DNA from: Coenobita brevimanus
Taxonomy: Eukaryota > Arthropoda > Malacostraca > Decapoda > Coenobitidae
Assembly (NCBI GenBank): GCA_032717465.1
Contig: CM064713.1
Span: forward strand, 14,642,203 to 14,706,202
Length of the DNA: 64,000 nt
Direction of reading: 5' to 3'
The notes beneath the pieces were generated by a model, which saw nothing but the letters and a program-made list of their open reading frames with translations, did not search any database and was not told the origin of the DNA. Shown here one piece after another: positions 44,061-54,531 of this stretch (the stretch's first letter is position 1; every line of letters begins with the position of its first letter). A program made the position numbers and the translations under genes.

Positions 44061-44968
44061 ATCTATCTATCTATCTATCTATTGCCAGATGCCTCAATCC
44101 CATTTGGGGTGGCCACAAACAAATCACCTCCAAGTCGCCCTGTCCCCCGCCATTTCACTGCCCTGCTCCAACTCACACCCCCCTCTCTCATATACCTCTC
44201 CACCCCATCCCTCCATCTCATCTTCGGCCTCCCCCTCCCTCTTCCCCCCTCCACCTCACTCACATACACTCTCTTCGTCAGTCTTTCACCCTCCATCCTC
44301 TCCACATGGCCAAACCACCTCAGTGTGTTCCTCATAACGCTTCCTATCACATCCACATCAACACCACAACGCTCCTTTATATCCTCATTCGTCAGCCTGT
44401 CTCTCCATGTGACTCCACAGGCTCCTCTTAAAAACTCATTTCCACTGCTCTCACTCTTGACTTGTGTCCTTCCAACAACGTCCAAGCTTCACTTCCATAC
44501 GTTAGAGTTGGTATCACAATACTGTCATGTAGAAACTTTTTCACTTCCATGCTCACTTCCCTGTTTCTTATCACTGCTTTCAAAGAACCAGCAACCTTTC
44601 TTCCCTGCTGTACCCTTTGAAGCACTTCACCCTCCAAACCTCCATCCTTACTCATCACACTACCCAAGTACTTACACATACTCACATTTTCCAATTCCTC
44701 ACCATCCAACCTCGCTGTACATTCACTGACTTCACCACTCTCAAAGACCATCACTTTACTCTTCCCTACATTCGTCTTTAGATTCCGTTTCTTACACACT
44801 CTCCCAAACTCATCCACCAAGCCTTGCAGCTCCCCTTCGTCTTCACTCACCAACATAGTATCATCTGCAAACAACAGTACAGGGAATTTCCAAACACTAT
44901 CCTCTCTCACCAGGGCCACTCCAACATCCACTACCCTACCTTGTACCTCTTTTATTACCCCATCCATG
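44061..44968 (-). mobile_element. RTE-like LINE copy A4, 5'-truncated
   Basis: Minus strand, (GATA)n tail at 44061-44081. The RT C-terminal half is open in two frames (44428-44967 and 44075-44485, shifted near 44460): LLFADDTMLVSEDE (motif C with a V/L change), TYGSEAWTLLEGHKSRV, RWFGHVERM, GRGRPKMRWRDGV. The 5' truncation at MDGVIKEVQ abuts (TA)n, as does the 3' tail, which suggests insertion into a TA array. Confidence 0.9.
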
Positions 44969-44990
44969 TATATATATATATATATATATT

Positions 44991-47637
44991 ATTTCGTGGG
45001 GTGGAAGACGCACTTTTTTGTCTAAAAATCACCTTCAAATATCTCCATGCGTCCTGGAGGTGAGACTAAGACCTTGGCTCCATTTACAAGAATCACTTAT
45101 ACAGAGGATCATTTTACTGTTTGGCAGTCAAGTATTTTTTAGAGTATAAACACCTTTGATTTATTGTAATAAGTTACATTCACTTGTGTATGTGCTCAGA
45201 TTTTACGATTAGAAACACCCAGGCTCAGGAAAAAATGTAGGGTATGTTTACAACTGGCTATGTGATGGTCTGGGGGTTTAGCAGTTTAGCAATTTAGTAT
45301 GTAACATACACCCTACATTTGTAGGCTAACATGATCACTGGTGAACTCCCTGCTAACCTTCTGAAATGCAGTCATGATCACTTCACTTGCCATCCACTCA
45401 GTAACTAGTAAGGGAATCATAGTGGAAATGATGACTAGCATGACATTTGAGTCATCGTAACAGACGTCTGTCTCATGTGGAAATTTAATAACCCTTGTTT
45501 AGCTGGCTTCTCTTACTGATATTTTGTTTCAAACGAGACAGGAATATAACAGAAGGAAACAGTTTTATATTACCATTACCGAAAAATGGGAAAAACAACT
45601 GAAACATTAAACAGTACTGTGTGATATTGCGGCATTTTAGCAGTTTAGCAATTTAGCAGTTTAGCACCTAGTGTTCCCCCAACTCTCAGAACATGATCAC
45701 TTCTGAACCCCTTGCTAACCTTCAGAATGGCAATAATGATCACTTCACTTGCTATCCAATCACTAACTAGCAAGGGAATCATATGGGAGATGTTGGCTAG
45801 CATGATTTTTGTTGAGTCATTGTAACAGACATCTGTCTCATATGGAAATTCAAAAACCCTTGTTAGGCTGGCATCTCTTACTGATATTTTGTTTCATTCG
45901 ATACAAGAGCATCATGGAAGGAAGCAGTCTTATATTACTGTTAATGGGAAAAACAGTTGCTATCTATCTATCTATATACCTAGGCTGCTTCCCCCAAGGA
46001 AAGGGAGGTAGCAGAGACAGGACGACACACTCTCCATTTACTCATTCATTTAAACACATTCATTCACATCTTAGCCCCAAAGGGGAGAACGGACAGATCC
46101 TCACCGCACCACACCGCACAAGGGTCAACTGCTCAATGCAATCAGTGACATCCGCAGCAGGGCCCGACAGCAGAACTGGTTTACCCCTGCCACATCATAA
46201 CATACCCATCCCCTTACCCGCACCTGACCTGACTAGCTGATCAGACCAAATGCGGGAGAATATCCCCTCAGGGCTGCGTCATCACTTATTTATTCACAAT
46301 TTCTCTCCATTTATTTCTGTCACGCACAGCCACTCTTCCTTGCTCAACAGACATCCCTCTCGCATCCAGCGCTCTCTTCACACTATCCATCCATCCTATT
46401 CGTGGTCTTCCTCTCAGCCTTACACCTCTCACATCAGATCTAGTTATCTTTTTCACCAATCGCTCATTATCCATTCTCTCCATATGCCCAAACCATCGCA
46501 ACACCCTCTGCTCAACTCTACCAGCCATCTCCTGAACAACTCCAGTTCTCCTTCGCACCCGATCCATACGCGTCACTCCACACATACTCCTCAGACACCT
46601 CATCTCCATTACATTCAAACTTTTCCTCTCTGCTACACCCATATTCCATGTTTCAGCCCCATATAATGCAGTCGGTACCACAACACCCTCATACAGCCTT
46701 CTCTTTACATCCATTCTAAGTGAACGACATTTAAACACTTTTTTCATTCCTCCCAGCACAGTTGCAACATTAAATAATACTTCCCGAAATTACAGCATTA
46801 TTAGAGGTTTAACAATTAGCAGTTTAGCGCCTAGCAATATGGAAATTCGATCACCCCATGTTAGGATGGCTTCTGGTACTTTTAGGGTACATAAAATGGT
46901 GTAAACGTTCCTTGTAATTGATTTTTGAAAACTTGGTTGTGTTGTCTGTGATTCTAAAATTCAGTACATGCAGGCATTTGAAGACATCCTGGCATATGTT
47001 TTGGAGATATCCTTCACTTAATGGCCTATGTATTTTAAATGAATGAAAGAACGGGTTTTATTGAGTTTTTTTTTAAGTTCATTTCACAAAAAATAATCCT
47101 TATCTTTATATACTGATACATATGTAGTGTACTTTAACAGAGATGAACATCACGTCTCAAATTATTGTACGAAAGGAATCGAACACTTTGGACTTCATAT
47201 TTCATAAAGAAACTGGTAGTGTTAAGATGGAGTCGTGGTATGGAGTAAAATTTTATAAGGAAGGGATTGTTTGTTCGTTTTCTTGTCTTGTACCCTTCTT
47301 TTACATAAAAATAAAGACACCAAACATATATATACTGTAATGAAGAGAAAGACTAATGTGTTAAGATAGTGTCATGGAAAGCAGTAACATTATGTAAGGA
47401 AGGGGTTGTTTGTTTTCATGTCTTGTTCCCTTCTTTTGCATAAAAATAATGAAACCAAAGACAGATATACAGTACTGAATACAGGTTCTGAAAGGTGAGT
47501 GTGTATTTTAGTGAAAAATACTCATATCAAGCAACCTTTCTGTAGTCTTGGTCAAGACATAATTCTTTTCTCAGAACTTCCCTTCCAGAATTAGGGTGCG
47601 TCTTTCACACTGCAGCGTCTAGCATGCTACGAAATAC
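44991..47637. mobile_element. DNA element with TATTTCGT...ACGAAATA ends
   Basis: The left end TATTTCGTGGGGTGGAAGAC and right end (read inward) TATTTCGTAGCATGCTAGAC form an imperfect inverted repeat, continuing with GCACTTTTTT/GCGTC-like text. The interior has three diverged units of about 360 bp starting near 45280, 45641 and 46815 (landmark GCAGTTTAGCAATTTAGCA) and a second direct repeat (about 47215-47320 and 47350-47450, landmark TGTTAAGAT...CTTGTTCCCTTCTTTT). No transposase. LINE C is nested at 45961-46757. The superfamily is not certain. Confidence 0.6.
45961..46757 (-). mobile_element. LINE-C 3' fragment
   Basis: A separate LINE family from A and B. The minus frame 46286-46759 encodes the RT C-terminal end: LGGMKKVFKCRSLRMDVKRR, VVPTALYGAETWNM, MRCLRSMCGVTRMDRVR, RWFGHMERMDNERLVKKI and RLRGRPRIGWMDSVKRAL. 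A 3' UTR and a (GATA)n tail (45961-45972) follow. The 8-bp target-site duplication ACAGTTGC is at 45953-45960 and 46758-46765. Confidence 0.88.
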
Positions 47638-47857
47638 GGTATATACAGTCGACCCTCTGTCCTCGCGGTTTCCCTGTTTGCGGTTTGTCACCAGGGAAAC
47701 CAAATCACCTCTTTTGAAGTCCAGAGAAAAATGGAAACACATTCAAATCGCGCGCTACACGCTGCATACTGTCCGCAGCACCACCTGCGCCACCCCCGCA
47801 TTGTTTTGAATCTCTCGTGGCAGGCTCTCTCATTCTCAGGTTCCGAGATAATTTGCT

Positions 47858-48571
47858 GTCAGACAATTCGCCGTCAAAACATGGACGATTCCCCGTCAGG
47901 ACAATTCGCACCCTGGACGATTCCCCGTCATTCTATAAATATACTTATTTTTGAATAATTAATACTTTAATAACTAATTTTCAGGGGGATCTATCAAAGT
48001 CTATGTCCATTCAATAGTGTAGGCTTTGGACATCATTTATAAGTTGCACTTTTAGCCAATAATTAACGTGTTTCTACTTCGCTGTAGTCGACTTTGAATT
48101 ATATTCTAGCGTCACCCGTAGCTGTCTTCATTAATTTTCATTGGTACTACAACATCCTGGGTATATTTTAAAATGACTCTGGAGAGGTACAAGTATATAT
48201 TCATCTCAAATGACAATATTCAACGTGTTATTCTGATCGGCCATAGTGGACGCAAACCGTGGGGAAAGATATGGCTGAGCCTCAACAGATGTCACTACAT
48301 TTATTATAAAAACAATAAACCACTACCACTTTTAAAACTCGTATATTTAAAAGACTATCATAGTATGTAAATAAATGACGGGGAATCGTCCTGACGGCGA
48401 ATTGTCTTGTTATTGTTGTGCCTGCGAATTGACTTCACCACCACTTTTAAAACTCGTATATTTAAAAGACTATTATAGTATGTAAATAAATGATGGGTAA
48501 TTGTCCTGACGGCGAATTGTCTTGTTATTGTTGTGACTGCGAATTGACTTGACGGCGAATTGTCCCGAAAC
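47858..48571. mobile_element. nested element with repeated GACAATTCGCCGTCA motifs
   Basis: The left arm (47850-47930) carries about five copies of a 15-base motif alternating GACAATTCGCCGTCA and GACGATTCCCCGTCA. The right arm (48375-48571) carries about seven in inverted orientation. A direct duplication of about 115 bp (starts at 48325 and 48440) lies in the right arm. A 65-codon frame at 48173-48370 (MTLERYKYIFISNDNIQRVI...) is unrecognised. The inverted arrangement within MITE E suggests a non-autonomous DNA element with subterminal transposase-binding repeats. Confidence 0.6.
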
Positions 48572-48645
48572 CCATTCTCACTGTGACCACGCTTGTGTGT
48601 GCTTCTACTCGCTGAACTCTCTGTGACACCATCATTTTATCTACC

Positions 48646-48768
48646 ATGGACCCTAAGAGAGCAGATAAGACATCTCCTGAAGGCACCCCAAAGTGCCAGA
48701 AGAAGGTAATGACCCTGCTGGAGAAGGTAGAATTGCTGGACAAGTTACGAGAGGGAAAATCCTCGTAA
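48646..48768 (+). pseudogene. 40-codon N-terminal remnant of a Tigger transposase
   Basis: Reads MDPKRADKTSPEGTPKCQKK then VMTLLEKVELLDKLREGKSS and a stop. This is the basic leader plus the first helix of the CENP-B-type DNA-binding domain. The stop falls where the helix-turn-helix should continue, so it cannot give a transposase. Confidence 0.8.
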
Positions 48769-49018
48769 CGGTGGTGGAGGGTGAGAGCGTAGCTGTGACG
48801 AGCGGTGTGAGCGGCATCCACCTACGCAATTAAACTATTTTTTTCATACTTTAATTATAAATAAAGTGTTTATTGACATGTACACAGGGGTTTTCTTTCA
48901 TTAAAGAAGGAAATCGGGGGCTAGGGGTGTTTTTAGGGGGGCACCAATTTTACATGGATTTTTTTATCTTCACGGGAGTCTCAGGCCCCTAACCCCCGTG
49001 AAGACAGAGGGTCGACTG

Positions 49019-49034
49019 TATATATATATATATA

Positions 49035-49073
<39 letters not shown>
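49019..49073. repeat. (TA)n spacer
   Basis: TA repeats between the right end of MITE E and the left end of P5. Confidence 0.95.
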
Positions 49074-49076
<3 letters not shown>

Positions 49077-50324
49077 CAATCCCTCTACTATCCATTGTAA
49101 CAGAGCCAAAGGCAAGTCAGGAAAGTGGCCCCATCCGAAAAGTGGGCCTCTGACTGCTGGACTGGTACTTATGACCCTAAACCAGCCTAACTTTGAAAAC
49201 CACCTACAAAACTCCCTACCTGACTGCATAGCACTTATTTAAACCTATTAAAGACCCTATTCACACCAATTATGAACATAAAGCATGAAATAAATGAAAA
49301 GAAACCAGAGAATGAGGAATTAGAAGTATGGAAAATACTTAGGCCTAGCAGTGTACAAGGTACTGTACTTACAACACGTCTGTGGCCGTCTCCTCGAATT
49401 CTCTAAGGCTCTGGTAGTTGTAAAATTGCTCTTGATGCACGTACAGTAATCCAGTGTTGTGCTACACTTAATTCTTTGCACTGTGAGTTATAATTGTTTA
49501 ACACTGCACATTCTTCTTAACTGAACCAGTTTCAACAGCCACTTTGCGCTCCACACTCACTCCACACTTAATCCTTTGCACTCTAACTTCTGATTTCTTA
49601 ACACTGCACAACACTGTAAATTCCCATGTGGTCTAGTGGCGAGGTATTACAGTTTATTCACTGTTTATTCATAAAAAATGAGCACGTGCAGTATCCATTA
49701 TGATGGACGTCTTCCCTGAACAGAGGTTAGACAGTAACTGGGGACAGGGTTGCCAGATCTGAACTTGGGCATATTACCAAACTTCTCAATTTTCATTATC
49801 AAATTTAACTTTTCATTACCAAATTCTTAAAAGAAGCTTTTTTATTCTTCACCAATTATATGTACAATGGAAATAATCACTCTCCTTGTAATCAGCAACA
49901 TGTTTATTTTTGCACTATGTATGCTAGCAGATTAATCAAAGAAAGCAGACAGTCCACCATCTCCATTCTCTATATTTTTATACATGTGAAAAATCTGTAT
50001 GGTAATGGATCATGCTGATTCACTAAAAAACGAACTTTTCAGTACAAAATTGGCCCACATTTGGTAATGAAAAATACCATATGGCAACCGTGACTGGGGA
50101 GGGGGGAAGGGGGAGGAAGGAAGGGGTGAAGGCGCCATGGTGTAAACAGCTGTTTGGTGCAGCACGGTGCCACACGGCAATTTCAAATTACAGGTGGGAA
50201 AAAATTAGGATTTTGGGTGGATTTTGTTCTTTTTTTGGCCATTTTTGGGTTCCGAAGGCCCAGGTCCACAATGTCCGGTAAGTGGGGAGTCCGGAAAGTG
50301 GACGTCCGGAAAGCACACGGATTA

Positions 50325-50327
<3 letters not shown>
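49074..50327 (-). mobile_element. Tigger P-family deletion derivative P5
   Basis: The right end (5') reads inward CAGTAATCCGTGTGCTTTCC, followed by the CGGACGTCCACTTTCCGGAC block shared with P3 and P4 and by their 5' UTR text (TTCAAATTACAGGTGGGAAA on plus). The left end reads CAGCAATCCCTCTACTATCC and the P-family 3' UTR. The whole coding region is missing. A hAT MITE is nested inside. Confidence 0.88.
49745..50092. mobile_element. hAT-type MITE, 348 bp
   Basis: Flanked by the perfect 8-bp duplication ACTGGGGA (49737-49744 and 50093-50100). Ends are CAGGGTTGCCAGATC (left) and CACGGTTGCCATATG (right, read inward). An 8-bp target duplication and CAGGG-type ends define the hAT superfamily. Inner motifs such as TTTTCATTACCAAATTT are repeated. 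Non-coding. Confidence 0.88.
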
Positions 50328-50370
<43 letters not shown>

Positions 50371-50382
50371 TGTATATATGTA
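50328..50382. repeat. (TA)n spacer
   Basis: TA repeats between P5 and the next element. Confidence 0.95.
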
Positions 50383-51310
50383 CACTCAACCCCCTGCTAG
50401 CGCGCCTAATTGGTCACAGGAAACGCGTGTGATAGCTGAATGCGTGATAGCTGAAGTGAACAATCAATGGGAAAATTTCTAATTGGTTTTTCGGTGGCCC
50501 ATTTTTCTAACTTTTAACCACTTTATGCCTACGATTTCCTGCCAATCTCTCCTCTAACATGAAATAAAGCATTATTATATTAATAATAACAGTATAATGA
50601 ATAAATAAACAACATAAAAGGCCATCAAACTTTTATAAGGATTACGGCTTGGGTGGTTTGATGGGTTCCGAGGCTTGGGAGTGGCTTAGTTGCCGCCAGA
50701 TCTCTTTGGCTGTCTCCATTTCTTTAGTGTCCACAGCTAAAGGGGGTATCACATGGTACCTTATATCAGGAATGGCTGAGGAACATTTAAGTGGAACAAA
50801 ACTTGCACGCTATCACACACGTTCCTCACACTGTCGTCAGAGCCTCGTCTCAGTTGTAAACAAGTGATTACTTTATCGACATCACAGTTTTTTCGGCATA
50901 AGAAATATTAACTCTTTATAAGGGTTTCAAAACGATTGACATTTATTCTAAAATACAATATTAATAAGTACAGTATTCAGCGTTAGGCTAAATTTAAATG
51001 CTGTAGTACGATATATTCTTTCAAGCCGAATGGGTTTTGGTCATTATTTTGCCCGTCGTGTCCTCGGCAGGAATCAGTTCAGATGCACTCCAAATGCCCG
51101 TGCTATAATCGGGAATTTTACCACGTTACCGTTCCGATTAACTATTGAATCCTCTGCAAACCTCGTATGAAGTGCCGTGTGAATAAGCTTCGCTTAGCCT
51201 GTCTTCAAACTCGACGTGTGATAGCGGTCTTGGGGTGCGTGATAGCATGTATGGTTGTGCATTTGATGTGTGCGTGATACCAGATAAGCATGATAGCAGG
51301 GGGTTGAGTG
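50383..51310. mobile_element. TA-target MITE F with CACTCAACCCCCTGCTA ends
   Basis: Inverted ends CACTCAACCCCCTGCTAGCG (left) and CACTCAACCCCCTGCTATCA (right, read inward), TA on both sides. GTGATAGC-type words recur near both ends (GCGTGTGATAGCTGAATGCG; TGCGTGATAGCATG). The interior shows no coding domain. The first bases resemble the MITE at 6572-7574. Confidence 0.85.
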
Positions 51311-51357
<47 letters not shown>

Positions 51358-51700
51358 TACATTCATCTATGGCGAGGACTTCTATGGCACGGTTTTCTAT
51401 GACATGGCAAGGTGCCAGACCCCCCTAAAACGAACCACATGCATAAACTACCCATGGTGTGGGTGCGGGAAGATTTGAAACGTGTGGGCAAATTCCCCTG
51501 GCGGCACGCACCCCTGTTTGTAAACAAAGAAGATGGCGACCACTTCAGCTCCATACTACAAGTGTTCCAATTGTGAACTTTTTTCTCTCTTATGAGGAGG
51601 TTAAACGTCACCAAATTCCTTGTGTTAAGTAAGGAAACATTAAAGATTCATTGGGTATTGTGACCAGTTTAGAGGTTTGTTCGTAAAATCGCTATTAACG
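51311..51700. other. (TA)n and a one-ended transposon terminus
   Basis: 51311-51350 is (TA)n. At 51355 a TIR-like sequence starts (CAGTACATTCATCTATGGCG) followed by about 340 bp of element-like, non-coding sequence. No matching right end is present, so the element is truncated. Confidence 0.5.
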
Positions 51701-51849
51701 GGTTAATGATGAAGCACCTATCTCTGAGCTAAGACGAAGTATAATGCCTCCCATCATCATCAGGCTAAGTCTGATAAAGCCAGAGGCAGTCCCCCTCTTG
51801 GAAGAAACGAATAAACAAACACAGGAGATACCATAACATCGGTTCCTCC

Positions 51850-52090
51850 TCTCTCTCTCTCTCTCTCCTCCATTCCCTCCCTTCCTCTCTTGTCTCTCTC
51901 CAGTGAGAGAGAGAGAGAGAGAGAGAGAGAAAGAATGAATACAGGAATGACAAGTGGCGTCCCCTGTACATAAACAAATGAGGGAGATAGGCATAACCTT
52001 GGTCCCTCCTCACTCACTCACTCTCCTATATTCACTCCCTCCCTCCCTCCCTCCCTCTCTCTCCGAGAGAGAGAGAGAGAGAGAGAGATG
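51850..52090. repeat. (CT)n/(GA)n tracts
   Basis: Alternating (CT)n at 51849-51872, (GA)n at 51904-51930, a second (CCCT)n/(CT)n and (GA)n pair at 52035-52090. They form two diverged direct units of about 150 bp (both with CATAACMTYGGTYCCTCCT). Confidence 0.85.
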
Positions 52091-53045
52091 AAAGTGAATG
52101 TAAAAGTGAAGGTTAGTGAAGGTGTGAAGGTGAATGTGACAGTAGTGTGAAGGTGAAAGTGAAAGTGAAATTAAAAATGAAAGTGAAGTCAAAAGTGAAA
52201 GTGAAGGTGGAGGGTGAAAGTGAATGTGAAAGTAAAGTCAAGAGTAAATATGAAAGTGAAGGTGGAAGGTGAAAGTGAAGGTGAAAGTAAGTAAATGTGA
52301 AAGTGAAGGTGAAAGTGAAGCCAAAAGACAAAAGTGAAGGTGGAAGATGAATGTGATTTTGAAGGTGAAAGTGAAGGTGAATGTAAAAGTGAATGTGAAA
52401 GTGAGGGTGAAAGTGAAGGCAAAAAAGGTGAAGGTGGTGAAAGTAAAGTAAAAAATGAAAGTGAAGGTGGAAGGTGAAAGTGTAGGCAAAGGTGAAAGTG
52501 AAGGTGAAAATGAATGTAGACATGAAGATGAAGGTGAAAGTGAAGGTGAAAATAGAGGTCAAAGTGAAAATGAAGGTAAAAGTGGAGGTGAAAATGAATG
52601 TAAAAGTGAGGATGAAGGTGCAAGTGAAGATGAAAGTGAAGGTGAAAGTAAGAGTCAAGGTGAAAATGAAGGTGAAAGTGAAGGTGAAAGCAAAAGTGAA
52701 GGTGAAGGTGAAGGTGAAGGTGAAAGTGAAGGTGAAAAAGTAGGTGAAGGTGAAGGTGTGAGTGAAGATGAAGGGGAATGTGAAAGTAAAAGATGGGTTG
52801 GTGAAAGTGAAGGTGAGTGAAAGTAATTGTAAGAAATGTGAAAGTGAGAAAGTAAAGTTGCAAGTGAAGGTGAAATGGAAGTTCAAAATGAGTGAAAAAT
52901 GAGTGAAAGTGAGTGTGAAGGTGAAGGTGAATGGGAAAGTGAGCATGGAAGTGACTATGAAAGTGAATATGAATGTCAAAATGAACTGAAAACGAAGGTA
53001 AAAATGAATGGGAAGGTGAAGATGAAGGTGATGAAGAAGACAAAA
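52087..53045. repeat. imperfect hexamer array GTGAAR, about 950 bp
   Basis: Plus-strand repeats of GTGAAA/GTGAAG (GAAAGTGAAGGTGAAAGTGA-like) through the whole block, with scattered changes. Because the period is six, long pseudo-frames appear (SEGE- or VKVK-type on plus, FTFT-type on minus). I regard these as artefacts, not proteins. Confidence 0.92.
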
Positions 53046-53194
53046 ATATATGAAATAAAATGGAAGTGTCCAGTGCAGGGAGAAAGACAGATAGAAAGAA
53101 TAAATGCATAAATGACAAGTGCGCCTTTTTGCATAACAAGGGAGGAGGAAGTCCAGGGAGGGAGTCCAGATGTCGCTTTTATCAGACTTTTGCT

Positions 53195-53592
53195 TTTTCG
53201 GACTGGCTTGGGCCCCTATTAGTCCAATGTTATACAAGGAGAGGCTGGAAAAGCTAGATCTGCCTTCCTTAGAAGAAAGGAGAAAGAGGGGCGACATGAT
53301 TGCAGTGTTCAGGGCCATGACAGGAGTAGATAAAATAGACAGAGATCTGTTTGTATGGAATGGGAGAGTAACAAGAGGACACGGAATGAAACTGAAAAAG
53401 CTAAGTTGCCTGAAAGATATCAAGAAATATAGTTTTCCATGTAAAAGTAAAGACCCGTGGAACAGCCTGGACAAAGAGATTGTCCAGTCTAAAAACTTAA
53501 ACAAGTTCAAGGAAAAATTTGACATTGATAAACAGAGATGGGACCACATGAGCTTAGCTCAGTTCCTGTATATCACAACTAGGTAAATATAA
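53195..53592 (+). pseudogene. CR1-like LINE 3' end H3
   Basis: Plus frame: LYKERLEKLDLPSLEERRKR, GDMIAVFRAMTGVDKIDRDL, CLKDIKKYSFPCKSKDPWNS, LDKEIVQSKNLNKFKEKFD and a stop. This is the end of a CR1-type RT. The short 3' tail (GTAAATATAAATAGG) runs into (TA)n. Confidence 0.85.
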
Positions 53593-54049
53593 ATAGGTAT
53601 ATATATATATATATATACAGTACCCTCGCGTCCAACACGCGTTTGTCCAGCATGATTCACGTCCAGCACGGAGAGCAAAAAATTAGTACGATTTAATACA
53701 ATTTAATTACATACTGTAACATGGGTGCATTAGCATAACATGCACGGAGCTCCGAGAAGTGGGCGAAATCCGCAGAGTTCGCCTCAAGCACGATCACCCC
53801 TGGTCCAACACGGTCATACTGGACGTTCCTGTGATGCTGACAGCCAATCAAAACTTCTGATCAAGTTGCCTCCCCCGCCCGCTATCGTGACGTGATCGTG
53901 ATGTCGCCCAATCAAAATTGCTTCTGCTCTCACGTGATGTTTTGTTTAAATTTCTCCTGCCACAGTGCCACTCAGTCCCATAATTCGCATTGGAAGGTGC
54001 TTTTTTCTCGTTGCATTTTCTGCCCTTGCTACTGCATTTTATCCAGCTC

Positions 54050-54400
54050 ATGATGCCTAGGAAGCCTTCTGAGAACCCCAAGAAGCGGCGGCACCTCCCT
54101 CAGGCCACCAAGCTAGAAATCATCGAGAGAAAGAAGAAAAGGGAGAGGAAAGTGGACATTGCCAAGGCCTACGACTTGAATGAAGCCAGTGTGAGGACCA
54201 TAATAAAAAACCATGACAAGATCCTGGCAGCAGTGAAGGCTTACAGAGTGCTAGGACAGGCAGAAGCAGGACCTTCCGTGGATGTGGATGAGGATAGTGA
54301 TTCTGAGTGTGATTTCGAAGGATTTATGAGGGAGGTTGAGGAGGAGCAGCAGCCATTACCCGCTACTGATGCCAGCAGCCATCCTCTGGGGACCCAGTAG
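54050..54400 (+). CDS. 116-aa CENP-B/pogo-type helix-turn-helix protein
   Basis: Starts MMPRKPSENPKKRRHLPQAT, with KLEIIERKKKRERKVDIAKA and YDLNEASVRTIIKNHDKILA (residues about 21-60) forming the helix-turn-helix of pogo/Tigger transposases. The DDE domain is missing. Residues 70-116 are an acidic tail (SVDVDEDSDSECDFEGFMRE, then EEEQQPL), as found at the C-terminal end of full-length relatives. The frame is uninterrupted. An internal deletion probably fused both ends in frame. If expressed, it would be a DNA-binding protein recognising the element's ends, potentially a competitor of full transposase; that is inference. Confidence 0.75.
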   Translation: MMPRKPSENPKKRRHLPQATKLEIIERKKKRERKVDIAKAYDLNEASVRTIIKNHDKILAAVKAYRVLGQAEAGPSVDVDEDSDSECDFEGFMREVEEEQQPLPATDASSHPLGTQ

Positions 54401-54531
54401 GGCTACATACAGCCTCGGATATCACCTTCCATTCTCAGCAAGCCCACCAACACTATCCTAAAAGGTTAGTTATCATTCATAGTACAGCACCATTTACTAT
54501 AATTACAGTAGTACCAATACATGTAAAGGTA

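Larger units (their letters stand above)
47646..49018 (+). mobile_element. Tigger-type MITE E with CAGTCGACCCTCTGTC ends
   Basis: Inverted ends CAGTCGACCCTCTGTCCTCG (left) and CAGTCGACCCTCTGTCTTCA (right, read inward), with TA on both sides. It retains only the start of a Tigger gene (48646-48768) and has a nested repeat-rich element at about 47858-48571. Confidence 0.9.

Noticed and set aside
51355..51700. A complete transposon starting CAGTACATTCATC
   Set aside because: Only one end is visible; I could not find an inverted partner in the window.
52113..53549. A 478-codon minus frame rich in FTFT/HLHL
   Set aside because: It is the complement of the GTGAAR hexamer array; no frame shows protein-like composition.
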